Assembly (NCBI RefSeq): GCF_039655775.1
Contig: NZ_JBBYXJ010000001.1
Location: forward strand, 682,001-746,000
DNA: 64,000 bases
Direction: 5' to 3'
From: Iodidimonas sp. SYSU 1G8
Lineage (GTDB): Bacteria > Pseudomonadota > Alphaproteobacteria > SMXS01
A program made the position numbers and the translations under genes. Shown one piece after another: positions 50,648 to 61,078 of this stretch. The notes beneath the pieces were generated by a model. That model ran no database searches. It worked only from the letters and a program-made list of their open reading frames with translations, and was not told where the DNA came from. Position 1 is the stretch's first letter. Each line of letters opens with the position of its first letter.

Positions 50648-51409
50648 CTATTTCTTGTACGCGGCTATGATCCCCAGAAAATCGTCGGCTTTCAAGCTTG
50701 CTCCGCCTACCAGAGCACCGTCTACATTCGCCACCGCCATGAGTTCAACGGCGTTCGATGGCTTGACGGAGCCGCCATACAGCAACCGGACGCCTTTTCC
50801 CTCGTCGCCCAGCTTCGACACCAGCGTCTCGCGGAGGAACGCGTGAACCTGCGCCACATCGTTCGCGGTCGGCGTGCGGCCGGTGCCGATGGCCCAGACG
50901 GGTTCATAGGCGACGACCGTATTCGCCGCCGTCGCGTCACCTGGAACTGATCCGGCGATCTGAGCGCCAACCACATCGAGGGTCTGGCCGGCCTCACGCT
51001 CGGCTTCGGTCTCGCCCACGCAGATGATCGCGGTCAGGCCCGCTCGCCAGGCAGCCTGGGCTTTCTCGGCCACCAAGGCGTCGGATTCGCCGTGATCCTG
51101 GCGACGTTCGGAATGACCGACGATCACGGCCTTTGCCCCCACGTCGGCCAGCATCTCGGCACTGACATCGCCCGTATGCGCGCCGCTCGCCTTCGGGTGG
51201 CAATCCTGCGCGCCGACCATGATCGGCCCTTGCGCGAGCACCCGCGCCAGAAAACCGACGAGCGGAAACGGAGGGCAGATCGCGACCTCGCAGTGGACGG
51301 CGCCAAGGGCGGCCAAACCCTCCACCATGCGCTTCGCCTCGTCGGCGCTGGCGACGCTGCCATTCATCTTCCAGTTGCCCGCGACGAGCGGCTTCGGTGC
51401 CTTGGTCAT
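50648..51409 (-). CDS. tpiA: Triosephosphate isomerase
   Basis: A 253-residue TIM-barrel enzyme interconverting dihydroxyacetone phosphate and glyceraldehyde 3-phosphate. It has the N-terminal GNWKMNG (catalytic Lys13), VGHSERR with the catalytic His, [11 protein letters not shown] with the catalytic Glu, and [11 protein letters not shown]. Length is normal. It is divergent from the ppiD-like gene, with 165 bases between the starts. Confidence 0.97.
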   Translation of the reverse strand: MTKAPKPLVAGNWKMNGSVASADEAKRMVEGLAALGAVHCEVAICPPFPLVGFLARVLAQGPIMVGAQDCHPKASGAHTGDVSAEMLADVGAKAVIVGHSERRQDHGESDALVAEKAQAAWRAGLTAIICVGETEAEREAGQTLDVVGAQIAGSVPGDATAANTVVAYEPVWAIGTGRTPTANDVAQVHAFLRETLVSKLGDEGKGVRLLYGGSVKPSNAVELMAVANVDGALVGGASLKADDFLGIIAAYKK

Positions 51410-51574
51410 TGCTTAATCCCATTGCTGCGGAGTGCGCTTCCCGATAGCAGAGGCCCGCCACGGTTTCCAGCCCCGGCTTGCAGGTTGCGGGGGGTGCGCC
51501 GCGTGACTATGATGCGCGCCCAAATCCAGCCCGGCCCACGCCGGGCATCCGCACGTCCCGGGAGAGTTGCACCG

Positions 51575-53479
51575 ATGCTGAACGCCATGCGCCGCGGCGC
51601 GAATTCCTGGATCATTCGCGGCCTGCTGATCCTGATCGTCGTCAGCTTCGTCATCGTCGGCGTTGAATCCGGACGCTTCGGCGGCCCAACGACCGTCGCC
51701 AGCGTGGGTGATGTGAGGGTCACGCCGGAGGAGTACGGGCGTGCCTTCCAGCTGGAGTTGAACTCGCGGTCCCAGGCCTCGGGCGAGCGCTATACCACCG
51801 AGCAGGCCGTGGCGGCTGGTCTCGACAAGCAGGTCATGGAACGCCTCGTGTTCGGCGCCGCGCTCGACAAGGCCGCCCAGGAACTGGGACTGCACATTTC
51901 CGACGCGCGCCTCGCCGAGCAGATCCATGAATTCCAGAGCTTCAAGGGCGTCGACGGCAAGTTCGACATGCAGGTCTATCGTCAGGCCCTGGCTCAGCAG
52001 CGGATGAGCGAACACGACTTCGAGCGCGAAACCAGGCACCTGATCCTGCGCGCCGACCTGATGGGCGCCCTGCGCAGCGGTATCCGGGTGCCCGAAGCCA
52101 TCGTCCAGGCCATGTATGGCCACGCCAGTGAAGTGCGCTGGGCGCGTTACATCCGGGTGCCCTCGGCGGGAATGACCGTCCCGCAACCGACCGATGCTGA
52201 CCTGAAGGCTTATTACGACGGCCACCAGCAGGTTTATTCGCTGCCGGAGTTCCGTGGTTTCAGCTTCATCGTGCTGAATAACGCCGAAATGGCGTCGAAG
52301 GTCGATGTCACCGAGGACATGATCGCGCAGGAGTACGCCGCCCGGAAGGACACCCTGTCCGAGCCGGAAAAGCGTGACCTGAAGCAGATCATCATCGCCG
52401 ATGAGGCCGCGGCCAAGGCCGCGAAGGAGAAGATCGACGGCGGCGCCGACTTCCTGGCCGTCGCACGCGAGGCCGGCATTTCGCAGGCCGAAGCCGTGCA
52501 GCCCGGCGCCGACAAGGCCAAGCTCGCCTATCTGGGCGAGGAAGCCGCCAATCAGGCGTTCTCGCTCGAGGAAGGCGCTGTTGGCGCGCCGGTGAAGAGC
52601 AAGCTCGGCTGGGTCATTTTCAAGGTGGACGCGATCACGCCGGGCAAGACGGTCTCGCTGGAGGAAGCCAAGCCGCAGCTGACCAAGGATCTGGGCGAGC
52701 GTCTTGCCGCCCAGAAACTGGAAGAACTCGCGACCGAGGCGCGTAACAGGATCGCCGAGGGCGCCACCATCCAGGCGGTTGCCGAAGCACTCGGCCTGCC
52801 ACTGCGGAAGGTCGAGGCCATGAACAACAAGGGCGAGGATGCGAATGGCGTGGCCGTTCCCAATGTCCCCGCGCCGCAGGGCTTCAAGGATTCGTTGTTT
52901 GCCAAGGTCGAGGGCGAATTCATCGATCTGGAAGACGACGGTGAGAACGGCTTCTTCATCCTGCAACTCGACAAGATCCGCCCGGCATCGGTCCAGCCTT
53001 TCGCCGAGATCAAGGAACTGGTTCGGGTCGACTGGACTCAGGACGCCCGCAACCAGGCCGCCCGCTCGATGGCCGAAAAGATCGCCGAGAAGGTTCGGGG
53101 CGGCGCCAGCATGGAAGCGGCCGCTCAGGAGGCGGGCACCAGCGTCGGCGTCACGCCGCCGGTGGCGCGTGGCAACGCGGCACGGCTCGCCAGCGAGTTC
53201 TCGCGCGAGTTGATCGAGGCCATCTACGCCGCCCCGAAAGACGGCGTGGTGCAAGGCGCTTCATCAAAAAACGACGGTTACTTCGTGGCTCAGGTCGCCG
53301 AAATCAGCCCGATGCCCGTCGACGAGACCACCGCCGACTACCGGCAGTTGCGCGACAGCCTCTACGTGGCCCAGCAGAACGACATGTATGCCCAGTTCCA
53401 GACCTATCTTTACAACACCTATTCGGTGACCCGGAATCCGGGTGTCGTCGACACCCTGATCGGCCAGCAGCAGCCGTGA
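51575..53479 (+). CDS. Membrane-anchored peptidyl-prolyl isomerase, PpiD/SurA-like
   Basis: A 634-residue periplasmic chaperone. One N-terminal membrane segment (about 12-30, WIIRGLLILIVVSFVIVGVE) anchors it. The SurA_N-like domain follows (about 35-180), then a parvulin (PPIC) domain around 270-370 and a second helical region. This is the PpiD architecture, which assists folding of outer-membrane and periplasmic proteins leaving SecYEG. The ATG at 51575 follows GGGAGAG; the long upstream frame overlaps tpiA and is not used. It lies 37 bases before trpE. Confidence 0.9.
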   Translation: MLNAMRRGANSWIIRGLLILIVVSFVIVGVESGRFGGPTTVASVGDVRVTPEEYGRAFQLELNSRSQASGERYTTEQAVAAGLDKQVMERLVFGAALDKAAQELGLHISDARLAEQIHEFQSFKGVDGKFDMQVYRQALAQQRMSEHDFERETRHLILRADLMGALRSGIRVPEAIVQAMYGHASEVRWARYIRVPSAGMTVPQPTDADLKAYYDGHQQVYSLPEFRGFSFIVLNNAEMASKVDVTEDMIAQEYAARKDTLSEPEKRDLKQIIIADEAAAKAAKEKIDGGADFLAVAREAGISQAEAVQPGADKAKLAYLGEEAANQAFSLEEGAVGAPVKSKLGWVIFKVDAITPGKTVSLEEAKPQLTKDLGERLAAQKLEELATEARNRIAEGATIQAVAEALGLPLRKVEAMNNKGEDANGVAVPNVPAPQGFKDSLFAKVEGEFIDLEDDGENGFFILQLDKIRPASVQPFAEIKELVRVDWTQDARNQAARSMAEKIAEKVRGGASMEAAAQEAGTSVGVTPPVARGNAARLASEFSRELIEAIYAAPKDGVVQGASSKNDGYFVAQVAEISPMPVDETTADYRQLRDSLYVAQQNDMYAQFQTYLYNTYSVTRNPGVVDTLIGQQQP

Positions 53480-53516
53480 TGCGAGCGCGCCCGTTCATGC
53501 AGAACCCGGTGCAGGC

Positions 53517-55037
53517 ATGACCGAGTTCCTCCCCGAGGCAGACGCCTTTCACGCCGCCTACCGCGCGGGAAAGCCGCAGGTCGTCTGGACGACGCTGGTG
53601 GCCGATCTGGAAACGCCGGTCTCGGCGTTTCTCAAGCTCACGCAAGGACGCGATCACGCCTTCCTGCTGGAATCGGTGGAAGGCGGCGCCATTCGCGGCC
53701 GCTATTCGATCATCGGTCTGATGCCCGATATCATCTGGCGCTGTCAGGGCGACAAGGCGCTGATCAACCGCCACGCCCTGACCGATCCGGAGGCGTTCGT
53801 TCCCGAGGCGCTCGATCCCCTAGGTTCCATGCGCGCCCTGATCGCCGAATCCCTCATCGACCTGCCCGACAGCCTGCCTCCGATGGCCGCGGGCCTGGTC
53901 GGCTACATGGGGTACGATATGGTGCGGCTGATGGAAAAGCTGCCGTCACCCAATCCCGACCCGCTGGGTCTGCCGGATGGCCTGTTCGTCCGGCCAACCC
54001 TGATGGCGGTGTTCGATTCCGTCAAGGACGTGGTCATGCTGGTCACGCCGGTACGTCCACAGCCCGACCTGAGCGCCGATGCCGCCTACAGCCGCGCGCA
54101 GGACAGGCTCTGGCTCGGCATTGACGCGCTGGACCGGGCGGTTCCTTCCGCACACAGCGCCAGCCTCGACGTGGTGGCATTGCCCGAGCCCGTCTCCAAC
54201 ACGCCGCAAGCCGACTATATGGGCATGGTGCGCAAGGCGCAGGAGTACATCGCCGCCGGCGACATCTTCCAGGTCGTGCTGTCGCAGCGCTTTTCACTGC
54301 CCTTCGATCTGCCGCCCTTCGCGCTGTATCGTGCGTTGCGGCGGACCAATCCGTCGCCCTACATGTACTACATGGATTTCGGCTGCTTTTCCGTCATTGG
54401 CTCCAGCCCCGAGATCCTGGTGCGCCTTCGCGACGGCGAGGTCACGATCCGGCCCATCGCCGGCACCAGGCCGCGCGGCGCCAACGCCGAGGAAGACAAG
54501 GCGCTCATGGAGAGCCTGCTCAGCGACCCCAAGGAGCTGTCCGAGCACCTGATGCTGCTGGATCTGGGCCGCAACGATGTTGGCCGTGTCGCGAAACCGG
54601 GGACCGTCGAGGTCACCGAGCAGAACACCATCGAGTACTATTCCCACGTCATGCACATCGTCTCCAACGTCCGGGGGCAGATCGATCCCGCCCATGACGG
54701 AATCGATGCGCTGTGCGGCGGCTTCCCCGCCGGCACCGTCTCGGGCGCGCCCAAGGTGCGGGCGATGGAGATCATCGACGAACTCGAAGTGGAAAAGCGC
54801 GGCGTCTATGGCGGCGGCGTCGGTTACTTCTCGGCCGGCGGCGCCATGGACACGGCCATCGTCCTGCGGACCGCCGTGGTCAAGGACGGAATCATGTACG
54901 TCCAGGCTGGCGCCGGCATCGTCGCCGACAGTGTCCCCGAGAGCGAGGATGCCGAGTGCCGGGCCAAGGCCCGCGCCCTGATCCGCGCCGCGCAGGAAGC
55001 CGTCCATTTCGCGGCCATGCCGGGCCGAGGGCAGTAA
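53517..55037 (+). CDS. trpE: Anthranilate synthase component I
   Basis: A 506-residue chorismate-using enzyme, the first step of tryptophan synthesis. Family motifs include the N-terminal LLESVEGG (Trp feedback site region), SPEILVRLRDGEVTIRPIAGTRPRG in parts, LLDLGRNDVGRV and GGFPAGTVSGAPKVRAMEII. It needs TrpG for glutamine use. Here trpG is 1.2 kb away with an opposite-strand gene between, so the two subunits are not in one simple transcript. I see no leader peptide with Trp codons in the 37-base gap after the ppiD-like gene. Confidence 0.97.
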   Translation: MTEFLPEADAFHAAYRAGKPQVVWTTLVADLETPVSAFLKLTQGRDHAFLLESVEGGAIRGRYSIIGLMPDIIWRCQGDKALINRHALTDPEAFVPEALDPLGSMRALIAESLIDLPDSLPPMAAGLVGYMGYDMVRLMEKLPSPNPDPLGLPDGLFVRPTLMAVFDSVKDVVMLVTPVRPQPDLSADAAYSRAQDRLWLGIDALDRAVPSAHSASLDVVALPEPVSNTPQADYMGMVRKAQEYIAAGDIFQVVLSQRFSLPFDLPPFALYRALRRTNPSPYMYYMDFGCFSVIGSSPEILVRLRDGEVTIRPIAGTRPRGANAEEDKALMESLLSDPKELSEHLMLLDLGRNDVGRVAKPGTVEVTEQNTIEYYSHVMHIVSNVRGQIDPAHDGIDALCGGFPAGTVSGAPKVRAMEIIDELEVEKRGVYGGGVGYFSAGGAMDTAIVLRTAVVKDGIMYVQAGAGIVADSVPESEDAECRAKARALIRAAQEAVHFAAMPGRGQ

Positions 55038-55039
55038 GC

Positions 55040-56116
55040 TCAGTCGGCCTCAGGTGTCGTGGCCAGCGCCGGCACGCCACCTGTTGCATCCAGTAGAGCT
55101 GTGATCGGCACCAGGGAAACGTCCTTCAGCGTCGGGATCCACGCCCGCAGCGCCGCGATGGTGGCCTCGTGCGGGTGGCCGATGATGATGGCGTGCCCCT
55201 TCTCGCGCGCCATGGCGGCGGCCTTGTCCAGTTGCTTGCGGACAGCCGCCTCGGTGGCGACGTTGTCGATGAAGATGTCGCGGCTGAGCGCCGGAACGCC
55301 GAAACGGGCCGCCGCGGCGCCGCCCTTGCTGTGCGGCGTGGTGCGGGAATCGAGAAACATCAGGCCCCGGCTCCTGGCCGCCTCCATCACCGCGCCCATG
55401 CCGGCCTGGTCAGCGGTGAACTTGCTGCCCATGTGGTTGTTGAAGCCGACATAACCGGTAAAGCTGTCCATGTTCGCCGCGATACGCTCGCCCAGCGCGC
55501 CGGGCGGCAGGCTGGTGAGCAGTGCCTGAGGGCCCGGATCATCCTTGTCGCTGTCCGGCTGCATGGGCAGATGAAGCATCACCTCATGCCCCATGGTGCG
55601 CGCCTTGTCCGCGAGTTTTTGAAGGTCGTCACCATAAGGCAGGAACGCCAGGGTCACCGTCGCCGGCAGCGAGATCGCATCGTTCGTCCGGGCGCGGTTC
55701 AGGCCCACATCATCGATCACCACAGCGATTCTTGGCTGGCCCTCGGGCACGGTCACCGCGGTCGCGTAGCGCTTCCACGCGGGCTCACCATCCACACTTG
55801 AAGGATCTGCCGGCGCCGTCCCCGTCGAAGTCTCGGGTCTGGCGCCAGACTGATCCGGCAGGCTCGCGATCAGGTCACCGATCGGGTCGGCGCCCGCCTG
55901 CTTTTCCGGCGGTAAGGTTTCCGCAGGCACCGGCTCGGCTGGTCCCGCGATATCCGAAGACTGCTTGGGCGCAGGCTCGGGCTCGTCGCTGCCAAGCATG
56001 ACGACAATAACCACCACCACCGAGGCAGCCGTCATGGCGGCGGCGACGATCAGCGGCAGGTTGGAGCGATTGAGGGAAAAGCGGGACGAACGGCTCTTAC
56101 GATTTCTCGACGACAA
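55040..56116 (-). CDS. Divergent polysaccharide deacetylase family protein (YibQ-like)
   Basis: A 358-residue protein with one N-terminal membrane segment (about 22-42, [24 protein letters not shown]), an acidic Pro-rich linker, and a C-terminal divergent NodB-like domain beginning [16 protein letters not shown] near residue 130. Features include [36 protein letters not shown] and [13 protein letters not shown]. These periplasmic proteins have no settled function. It lies on the opposite strand between trpE and trpG; it ends 2 bases after trpE convergently and its start faces the trpG promoter. Confidence 0.88.
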   Translation of the reverse strand: MSSRNRKSRSSRFSLNRSNLPLIVAAAMTAASVVVVIVVMLGSDEPEPAPKQSSDIAGPAEPVPAETLPPEKQAGADPIGDLIASLPDQSGARPETSTGTAPADPSSVDGEPAWKRYATAVTVPEGQPRIAVVIDDVGLNRARTNDAISLPATVTLAFLPYGDDLQKLADKARTMGHEVMLHLPMQPDSDKDDPGPQALLTSLPPGALGERIAANMDSFTGYVGFNNHMGSKFTADQAGMGAVMEAARSRGLMFLDSRTTPHSKGGAAAARFGVPALSRDIFIDNVATEAAVRKQLDKAAAMAREKGHAIIIGHPHEATIAALRAWIPTLKDVSLVPITALLDATGGVPALATTPEAD

Positions 56117-56179
56117 TTTTCACCTTATGGACAGTGCACGTCGCAGCGACACCGCATGGCAACGGCAGGCATGTTTTGC

Positions 56180-56209
56180 CTGACATGAACGCCCCCTATC
56201 GCCTATATA
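56180..56209 (+). promoter_or_regulatory. Possible promoter for trpG-trpD-trpC-moaC-moeA
   Basis: CTGACA (56180-56185), an 18-base spacer, TATATA (56204-56209), 30 bases before the trpG ATG. Needed because the opposite-strand gene separates trpG from trpE. Spacer and -10 are acceptable but not strong. Confidence 0.4.
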
Positions 56210-56238
56210 TGCGCGAACGCCCACGGAATCGACGGCAG

Positions 56239-56823
56239 ATGTTCGTCCTCATCGATAACTACGACAGCTTTACCTACAACCTGTTCCACTATCTGGCGGA
56301 ACTGGGCGCGGACATCGCCGTGCACCGCAACGACCTGATCACCGTGGCGGATGTCATCGCGCTTCGGCCCGAAGGCATTGTGCTCTCGCCCGGCCCGTGC
56401 ACGCCCAACGAGGCCGGCATCTGCCTGGACCTTATCGCCGCCGCAGCCGGAAAGATTCCGCTGCTGGGCGTCTGCCTGGGTCACCAGGCCATCGCGCAGG
56501 CCTTTGGCGGCAAGGTAATCCGCGCGCCAAAGCTGATGCACGGCAAGGTCAGCGAGATATCCAATCATGGTCAGGGCATCTTCCGCGGGCTGCCCGCCCG
56601 GTTCCGTGCGACGCGCTATCATTCCCTGATCGCCGAACGGGAAAGCTTGCCCGATTGCCTGGAGATCACGGCGGAGACCGATGACGGGCTGATCATGGGC
56701 CTGCAGCACCGCCAGCACGAGATCCATGGCGTGCAATTCCATCCTGAAAGCATCGAGTCCGAGCACGGACACGACCTGCTGCGCAACTTCCTCGAGCGGG
56801 CCCGCACCCGCGACGCCGCCTGA
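56239..56823 (+). CDS. trpG: Anthranilate synthase component II (glutamine amidotransferase)
   Basis: A 194-residue class I glutamine amidotransferase that feeds ammonia to TrpE. It begins [18 protein letters not shown], has the oxyanion motif [11 protein letters not shown], the nucleophile Cys79 in [15 protein letters not shown] and the His-Glu of [13 protein letters not shown]. In other species the protein may also serve folate synthesis (PabA). The ATG at 56239 starts exactly at the conserved N-terminus. The stop shares one base with the trpD start. Confidence 0.97.
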   Translation: MFVLIDNYDSFTYNLFHYLAELGADIAVHRNDLITVADVIALRPEGIVLSPGPCTPNEAGICLDLIAAAAGKIPLLGVCLGHQAIAQAFGGKVIRAPKLMHGKVSEISNHGQGIFRGLPARFRATRYHSLIAERESLPDCLEITAETDDGLIMGLQHRQHEIHGVQFHPESIESEHGHDLLRNFLERARTRDAA

Positions 56824-57839
56824 TGGCCGATATCAAGCCGTTTATCGCCCGGGTCGCGGCGGGCGAGACCCTGTCCCAGGACGACGCCTACGCGGTGTTC
56901 AGCGCGATGATGGACGGCGACGTCACGCCTGCCCAGATCGGCGCCTTCCTGATGGCGCTGCGCATTCACGGCGAGACCGTCGACGAGATCACCGGCGGCG
57001 CGCGCGTCATGCGCGAGAAGGCGCTGCGGATTCATGCACCGCCGGGCGCCATCGACACCTGCGGCACCGGCGGCGACGGCAGCGGCAGCTACAACATCTC
57101 CACCGCCGTCGCGCTGGTCGTGGCGGCGCTGGGCGTGCCGGTGGCCAAGCATGGCAATCGAGCCCTGTCGTCCAAATCCGGCTCGGCCGAGGTGCTCGCG
57201 CAGTTGGGGGTGAACATCGACGCGCCCCTGCCCGTGCTGGAGCAGTGCCTGAACACGGCCCATATCGCCTTCCTGATGGCACCCAAGCATCACACGGCCA
57301 TGCGGCATGTGGGCCCGGTGCGCGTCGAACTGGGAATAAGAACCATCTTCAACCTGCTGGGACCATTGTCCAATCCCGCCGGCGCCAAATTCCAGCTGCT
57401 GGGCGTGTTCGACGGCAAGTGGGTCGTCCCCATGGCCGAGGTGCTGCGCAATCTGGGGTCGGAACGGGTCTGGGTCGTGCATGGCGAGGATGGCCTCGAC
57501 GAGATCACCACCACCGCGCCGACCCGCGTCGCGGAACTGCGCGGCGGCCAGGTGCGTGAGTTCACCGTGACGCCAGAGGATGCCGGACTGCCGCGCGCCA
57601 CCGCCGCCGATCTGAAGGGCGGCGATCCGGCTCACAACGCGGCGGCGCTGCGCGCTGTTTTGCGCGGCGAAACCGGCGCATACCGCGATATCGTGCTGCT
57701 AAACAGCGCCGCAGCGCTGGTGGTGGCGGGAAAGGCGCAGGATTTGCGCGGCGGCGTGGCTCTGGCCGCCGGCGCGCTGGACTCCGGCGCCGCGAACGCT
57801 ACGCTGGAGCAACTCGCAACCCTTTCGAACGCCTCATGA
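56823..57839 (+). CDS. trpD: Anthranilate phosphoribosyltransferase
   Basis: A 338-residue enzyme joining anthranilate to PRPP. Motifs: the glycine-rich [17 protein letters not shown] near residue 78, [17 protein letters not shown], and [13 protein letters not shown]. Length is normal for the single-domain form. One base overlaps trpG (TGATG) and four bases overlap trpC, giving coupled translation. Confidence 0.97.
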   Translation: MADIKPFIARVAAGETLSQDDAYAVFSAMMDGDVTPAQIGAFLMALRIHGETVDEITGGARVMREKALRIHAPPGAIDTCGTGGDGSGSYNISTAVALVVAALGVPVAKHGNRALSSKSGSAEVLAQLGVNIDAPLPVLEQCLNTAHIAFLMAPKHHTAMRHVGPVRVELGIRTIFNLLGPLSNPAGAKFQLLGVFDGKWVVPMAEVLRNLGSERVWVVHGEDGLDEITTTAPTRVAELRGGQVREFTVTPEDAGLPRATAADLKGGDPAHNAAALRAVLRGETGAYRDIVLLNSAAALVVAGKAQDLRGGVALAAGALDSGAANATLEQLATLSNAS

Positions 57840-58630
57840 CCGACGTCCTCTCCAGAATCTGCGCCGACAAACGCGACCATGTGGCCGCCTGCAAGACACG
57901 CCGCCCGCTGTCGGCCATCGAGGCCGCCGCGCGGGATGCCTCGCCGACGCGGGGCTTCGCCGCCAGTCTGCGTAGCATGGTCGATGCGGATCGTTTTGGT
58001 CTCATCGCCGAGATCAAGAAGGCCAGCCCGTCCAAGGGATTGATCCGCCCCGACTTCGATCCGCCGGCCCTCGCCCGAGCCTATGAAGCGGGCGGCGCCA
58101 CCTGCCTGTCCGTACTGACCGACGTGCCCTATTTCCAGGGCGACGACGCCTATCTGGTCGCGGCACGAGAGGCCGTCTCCCTGCCCGTCCTGCGCAAGGA
58201 TTTCATGCTCGATCCCTACCAGGTGACCGAGGCCCGGGCGCTGGGCGCCGACTGCATCCTGCTGATCATGGCGGCCATCGACAACAAGCTGGCGCTCGAG
58301 TTGGCCGCAGCGGCCGCCGACTGGGACATGGACGTGCTCGTCGAGGTTCATGACGCCGATGAACTGGACCGTGCGTTGACCCTCGACCTGCCGCTGATCG
58401 GCATCAACAACCGCAACCTGAAGACCCTGACCGTGGATCTCCAGACCTCCCGCGACCTGGCGCCGCGCGTGCCCATCGATCGGATCGTCGTCGGCGAGAG
58501 CGGTATTTATAGCCACGATGAACTTGTCGATCTAAAGCACTACAATATCAGCTGTTTTCTTGTGGGAGAATCGCTGATGAAGCAGGCGGACGTGGCACAC
58601 GCCACCGCGGCACTGCTCGGCACGGCCTGA
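57836..58630 (+). CDS. trpC: Indole-3-glycerol phosphate synthase
   Basis: A 264-residue TIM-barrel enzyme that closes the indole ring from CdRP. Signatures: [21 protein letters not shown] with the catalytic Glu and Lys, [43 protein letters not shown] and VGESGIYS. It overlaps trpD by four bases and moaC by one base. No trpF domain is fused. Confidence 0.97.
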   Translation: MTDVLSRICADKRDHVAACKTRRPLSAIEAAARDASPTRGFAASLRSMVDADRFGLIAEIKKASPSKGLIRPDFDPPALARAYEAGGATCLSVLTDVPYFQGDDAYLVAAREAVSLPVLRKDFMLDPYQVTEARALGADCILLIMAAIDNKLALELAAAAADWDMDVLVEVHDADELDRALTLDLPLIGINNRNLKTLTVDLQTSRDLAPRVPIDRIVVGESGIYSHDELVDLKHYNISCFLVGESLMKQADVAHATAALLGTA

Positions 58631-59106
58631 TGGCCGACTTCACCCATTTCGATCGTGACGGCAATGCCGTGATGGTCGACGTGTCCGGCAAGGCCGTCAC
58701 GCAGCGGGTCGCTATCGCCCGCGGCCGTATCGTCATGCAGCCCGAAACCCTCGCCATGATCCGCGCCGGCGGGCACAGGAAGGGCGATGTCCTGGCGGTC
58801 GCTCAACTGGCCGGCATCATGGCGGCAAAGCGCACCGCCGATCTGGTGCCGCTCTGCCACCCGCTGGCGCTCGACAAGGTGACGGTCGATCTGACCCCCT
58901 CCGACACGGATTCCGCCGTCGAGATCGAGGCGACCGTAAAGGTGACCGGCAAGACCGGCGTGGAAATGGAAGCGTTGACAGCCGTTTCCGTCGCGGCGCT
59001 CACCGTCTACGACATGTGCAAGGCGGTCGATCGCGGCATGCGGATCGACGCGATCCGTCTGGTGCACAAATCGGGCGGCAAGTCGGGAATTTTCGAAGGA
59101 GACTAG
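58630..59106 (+). CDS. moaC: Cyclic pyranopterin monophosphate synthase MoaC
   Basis: A 158-residue enzyme of molybdenum cofactor synthesis that, after MoaA, forms cyclic pyranopterin monophosphate. It has [18 protein letters not shown], the KTAE-like [16 protein letters not shown] and the [21 protein letters not shown] region in parts. The ATG overlaps the trpC stop by one base. Its location after trpC and before moeA is common in alphaproteobacteria. Confidence 0.96.
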   Translation: MADFTHFDRDGNAVMVDVSGKAVTQRVAIARGRIVMQPETLAMIRAGGHRKGDVLAVAQLAGIMAAKRTADLVPLCHPLALDKVTVDLTPSDTDSAVEIEATVKVTGKTGVEMEALTAVSVAALTVYDMCKAVDRGMRIDAIRLVHKSGGKSGIFEGD

Positions 59107-59110
59107 GCCG

Positions 59111-60310
59111 GTGATTTCCGTCGAGGAGGCCCTTTCCCGCATCACCGACCAGTGCCGGCTGCTGCCGGCCGAGAGCGTCGGGCTCGGCGAAGCGGCGGGC
59201 CGGGTTCTAGCCCTGGACGCCGCGGCACGCCGCACCCAGCCGCCCTTCGATGTCTCGGCCATGGACGGATATGCCGTCCGCGCGGCCGACACCGCCAGCA
59301 TCCCGGCCAGTTTGACCGTCGTCGGCCATGCGCCGGCCGGCGGATCGTTCGACGGCGTGATCGGCCCGGGACAGGCGGCCCGGATCTTCACCGGCGGTCC
59401 CGTGCCGAAAGGCGCCGATGCCGTGGTGCTGCAGGAAGATACCGAAGCGAGCGGCGACCGCGTCACGGTCCTTGAGGCATCCGAACCCGGAAAGCACATC
59501 CGGCGCGCCGGCATCGATTTCGCCGAAGGCGACGTGCTGCTGCGCGCCGGACGCATTCTGTCGCCGGCGGCCATTGGTCTCCTCGCCGCCATGAACACGC
59601 CCTGGGTGGATGTCCGACGCAAGCCGCGCATCGCGCTGCTGGCGACGGGCGACGAACTGGTCAGGCCCGGCGAGGCCATCGGCGTCAACCAGATCGTCAG
59701 CTCCAATTCGGTCGCCCTCAAAGCCCTTGTGGAGCAGCACGGCGCCATCGCCGTCGACCTCGGCATCGCCCGCGACGACGAGGCCTCGCTGAAGGCCTTG
59801 GCGGACGGCGCGCGCGGCGCGGACATTCTGGTGACCATCGGCGGCGCCTCCGTCGGCGAGCACGATCTGGTCAAGCGGGTGCTCGGCGATGTTGGTCTCG
59901 AAATCGATTTCTGGAAGATCGCCCTGCGCCCGGGCAAACCCCTGATCTTCGGACGGATGAACGACGCGCTGATGCTGGGCCTGCCGGGCAATCCCGTCTC
60001 CGCCATGGTCTGCGCGCTGCTGTTCCTCGTCCCCATGATCCGCACCATGCAGGGCATCGCGCCGGCAGAGCTGCCACGCGCCACCGCCGTGCTGGGCTGC
60101 GACCTGCCCGGCAACGGTGATCGCCGCGATTTCATGCGCGCCACGCTCGATCGGACCGGCGAAGGTCTCGTCGCCACGCCGTTCCGGAAGCAGGACAGCT
60201 CCATGATCTCGCTGTTCGCGAATGCGGGTGCCCTGGTCATCCGCCCGCCCCACGCCCCTCCGGCCAGTGCCGGCGACCCGGTGGAAATCCTTCAGTTGAG
60301 CGTGGGTTGA
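59111..60310 (+). CDS. moeA: Molybdopterin molybdotransferase MoeA
   Basis: A 399-residue enzyme that inserts molybdate into adenylylated molybdopterin. It carries PFDVSAMDGYAVRAADT, FTGGPVPKGADAVVLQED, the MoCF-domain motifs ATGDELV and TIGGASVGEHDL, and LPGNPVSAMV. A GTG start at 59111 lies 4 bases after moaC. Length is normal for MoeA. It is the last gene before the lexA promoter. Confidence 0.96.
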   Translation: MISVEEALSRITDQCRLLPAESVGLGEAAGRVLALDAAARRTQPPFDVSAMDGYAVRAADTASIPASLTVVGHAPAGGSFDGVIGPGQAARIFTGGPVPKGADAVVLQEDTEASGDRVTVLEASEPGKHIRRAGIDFAEGDVLLRAGRILSPAAIGLLAAMNTPWVDVRRKPRIALLATGDELVRPGEAIGVNQIVSSNSVALKALVEQHGAIAVDLGIARDDEASLKALADGARGADILVTIGGASVGEHDLVKRVLGDVGLEIDFWKIALRPGKPLIFGRMNDALMLGLPGNPVSAMVCALLFLVPMIRTMQGIAPAELPRATAVLGCDLPGNGDRRDFMRATLDRTGEGLVATPFRKQDSSMISLFANAGALVIRPPHAPPASAGDPVEILQLSVG

Positions 60311-60322
60311 GCCGCTTTCCTG

Positions 60323-60351
60323 TTGACCGGAATCAGGAACCAAAGTAGAAC
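60323..60351 (+). promoter_or_regulatory. lexA: Probable lexA promoter
   Basis: TTGACC (60323-60328), a 17-base spacer, TAGAAC (60346-60351). The -10 box overlaps the second half of the LexA operator, so bound LexA would block polymerase. Confidence 0.55.
60337..60351 (+). promoter_or_regulatory. lexA: LexA operator (SOS box), alphaproteobacterial direct-repeat type
   Basis: GAAC (60337-60340), seven bases, GAAC (60348-60351). This GAAC-N7-GAAC direct repeat is the reverse reading of the GTTC-N7-GTTC box known for alphaproteobacterial LexA. It lies 35 bases before the lexA ATG, which fits autoregulation. Confidence 0.75.
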
Positions 60352-60385
60352 ATTTGAGCATACTTTGTTCCGGTCGGGAGGCCCC

Positions 60386-61078
60386 ATGCTCACGCGCAAG
60401 CAGCACGAACTTCTTACGTTCATTCATGAGCGCCTCGAGGCGACCGGGATCTCTCCCTCCTTCGAGGAAATGAAGGAAGCGCTCGACCTGAAATCCAAGT
60501 CCGGTATCCACCGGCTGATCACCGCGCTGGAAGAAAGGGGCTTCATCCGGCGGCTCGCCCACCGCGCCCGCGCGCTCGAGGTCCTGCGGCTGCCCGAAGC
60601 CAAGGTCGCGCCGAAGAAGCCGCGCAGCAACGTGATCGAACCCAATTTCAAGCGGCGCCCCGAGGCGCTTGTCGGCGCGGTGGCGGACGCCAACGGCGTC
60701 GTGGAGATGCCGCTGTGGGGCAAGATCGCGGCCGGCACCCCCATCGAGGCGCTGCAGAGTCACGACAGGACGGTCGGATTCCCGGCCGGCATGCTGAGCA
60801 GCCGGGAACATTACGCGCTGGAAGTGGCGGGCGATTCCATGATCGAGGCCGGCATCCTCGACGGTGACACCGTCATCATCGAGCGCTGCGACAGCGCCGA
60901 TAACGGCACCATCATCGTGGCGCTGGTCGACGACCAGGAAGCGACGCTCAAGAAGCTGCGCCGCAAGGGCGCGTCCATCGCCCTCGAAGCGGCCAATCCC
61001 GCCTATGAAACGCGGATTTTCGGGCCGGATCGGGTCAAGATTCAGGGCCGTCTCGTCGGCCTGCTCCGGCGCTACTGA
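60386..61078 (+). CDS. lexA: SOS repressor LexA
   Basis: A 230-residue repressor and self-cleaving protease. The N-terminal winged helix (1-65) starts [16 protein letters not shown], with the recognition-helix region [18 protein letters not shown]. The cleavage site is Ala116-Gly117 (KIAAGTP), the catalytic Ser151 (AGDSMIEAG) and Lys189 (ATLKKLRRK). RecA filaments trigger cleavage after DNA damage. The ATG at 60386 follows GGGAGG; the longer frame from 60323 runs through the operator and is rejected. It overlaps the convergent comEC end by 7 bases. Confidence 0.97.
   Translation: MLTRKQHELLTFIHERLEATGISPSFEEMKEALDLKSKSGIHRLITALEERGFIRRLAHRARALEVLRLPEAKVAPKKPRSNVIEPNFKRRPEALVGAVADANGVVEMPLWGKIAAGTPIEALQSHDRTVGFPAGMLSSREHYALEVAGDSMIEAGILDGDTVIIERCDSADNGTIIVALVDDQEATLKKLRRKGASIALEAANPAYETRIFGPDRVKIQGRLVGLLRRY

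Noticed and set aside
51413-53254. 613-codon open frame on the minus strand opposite the ppiD-like gene
   Set aside because: The plus strand carries a membrane anchor and a parvulin-like domain with a good ribosome site; the minus frame has no family motif.
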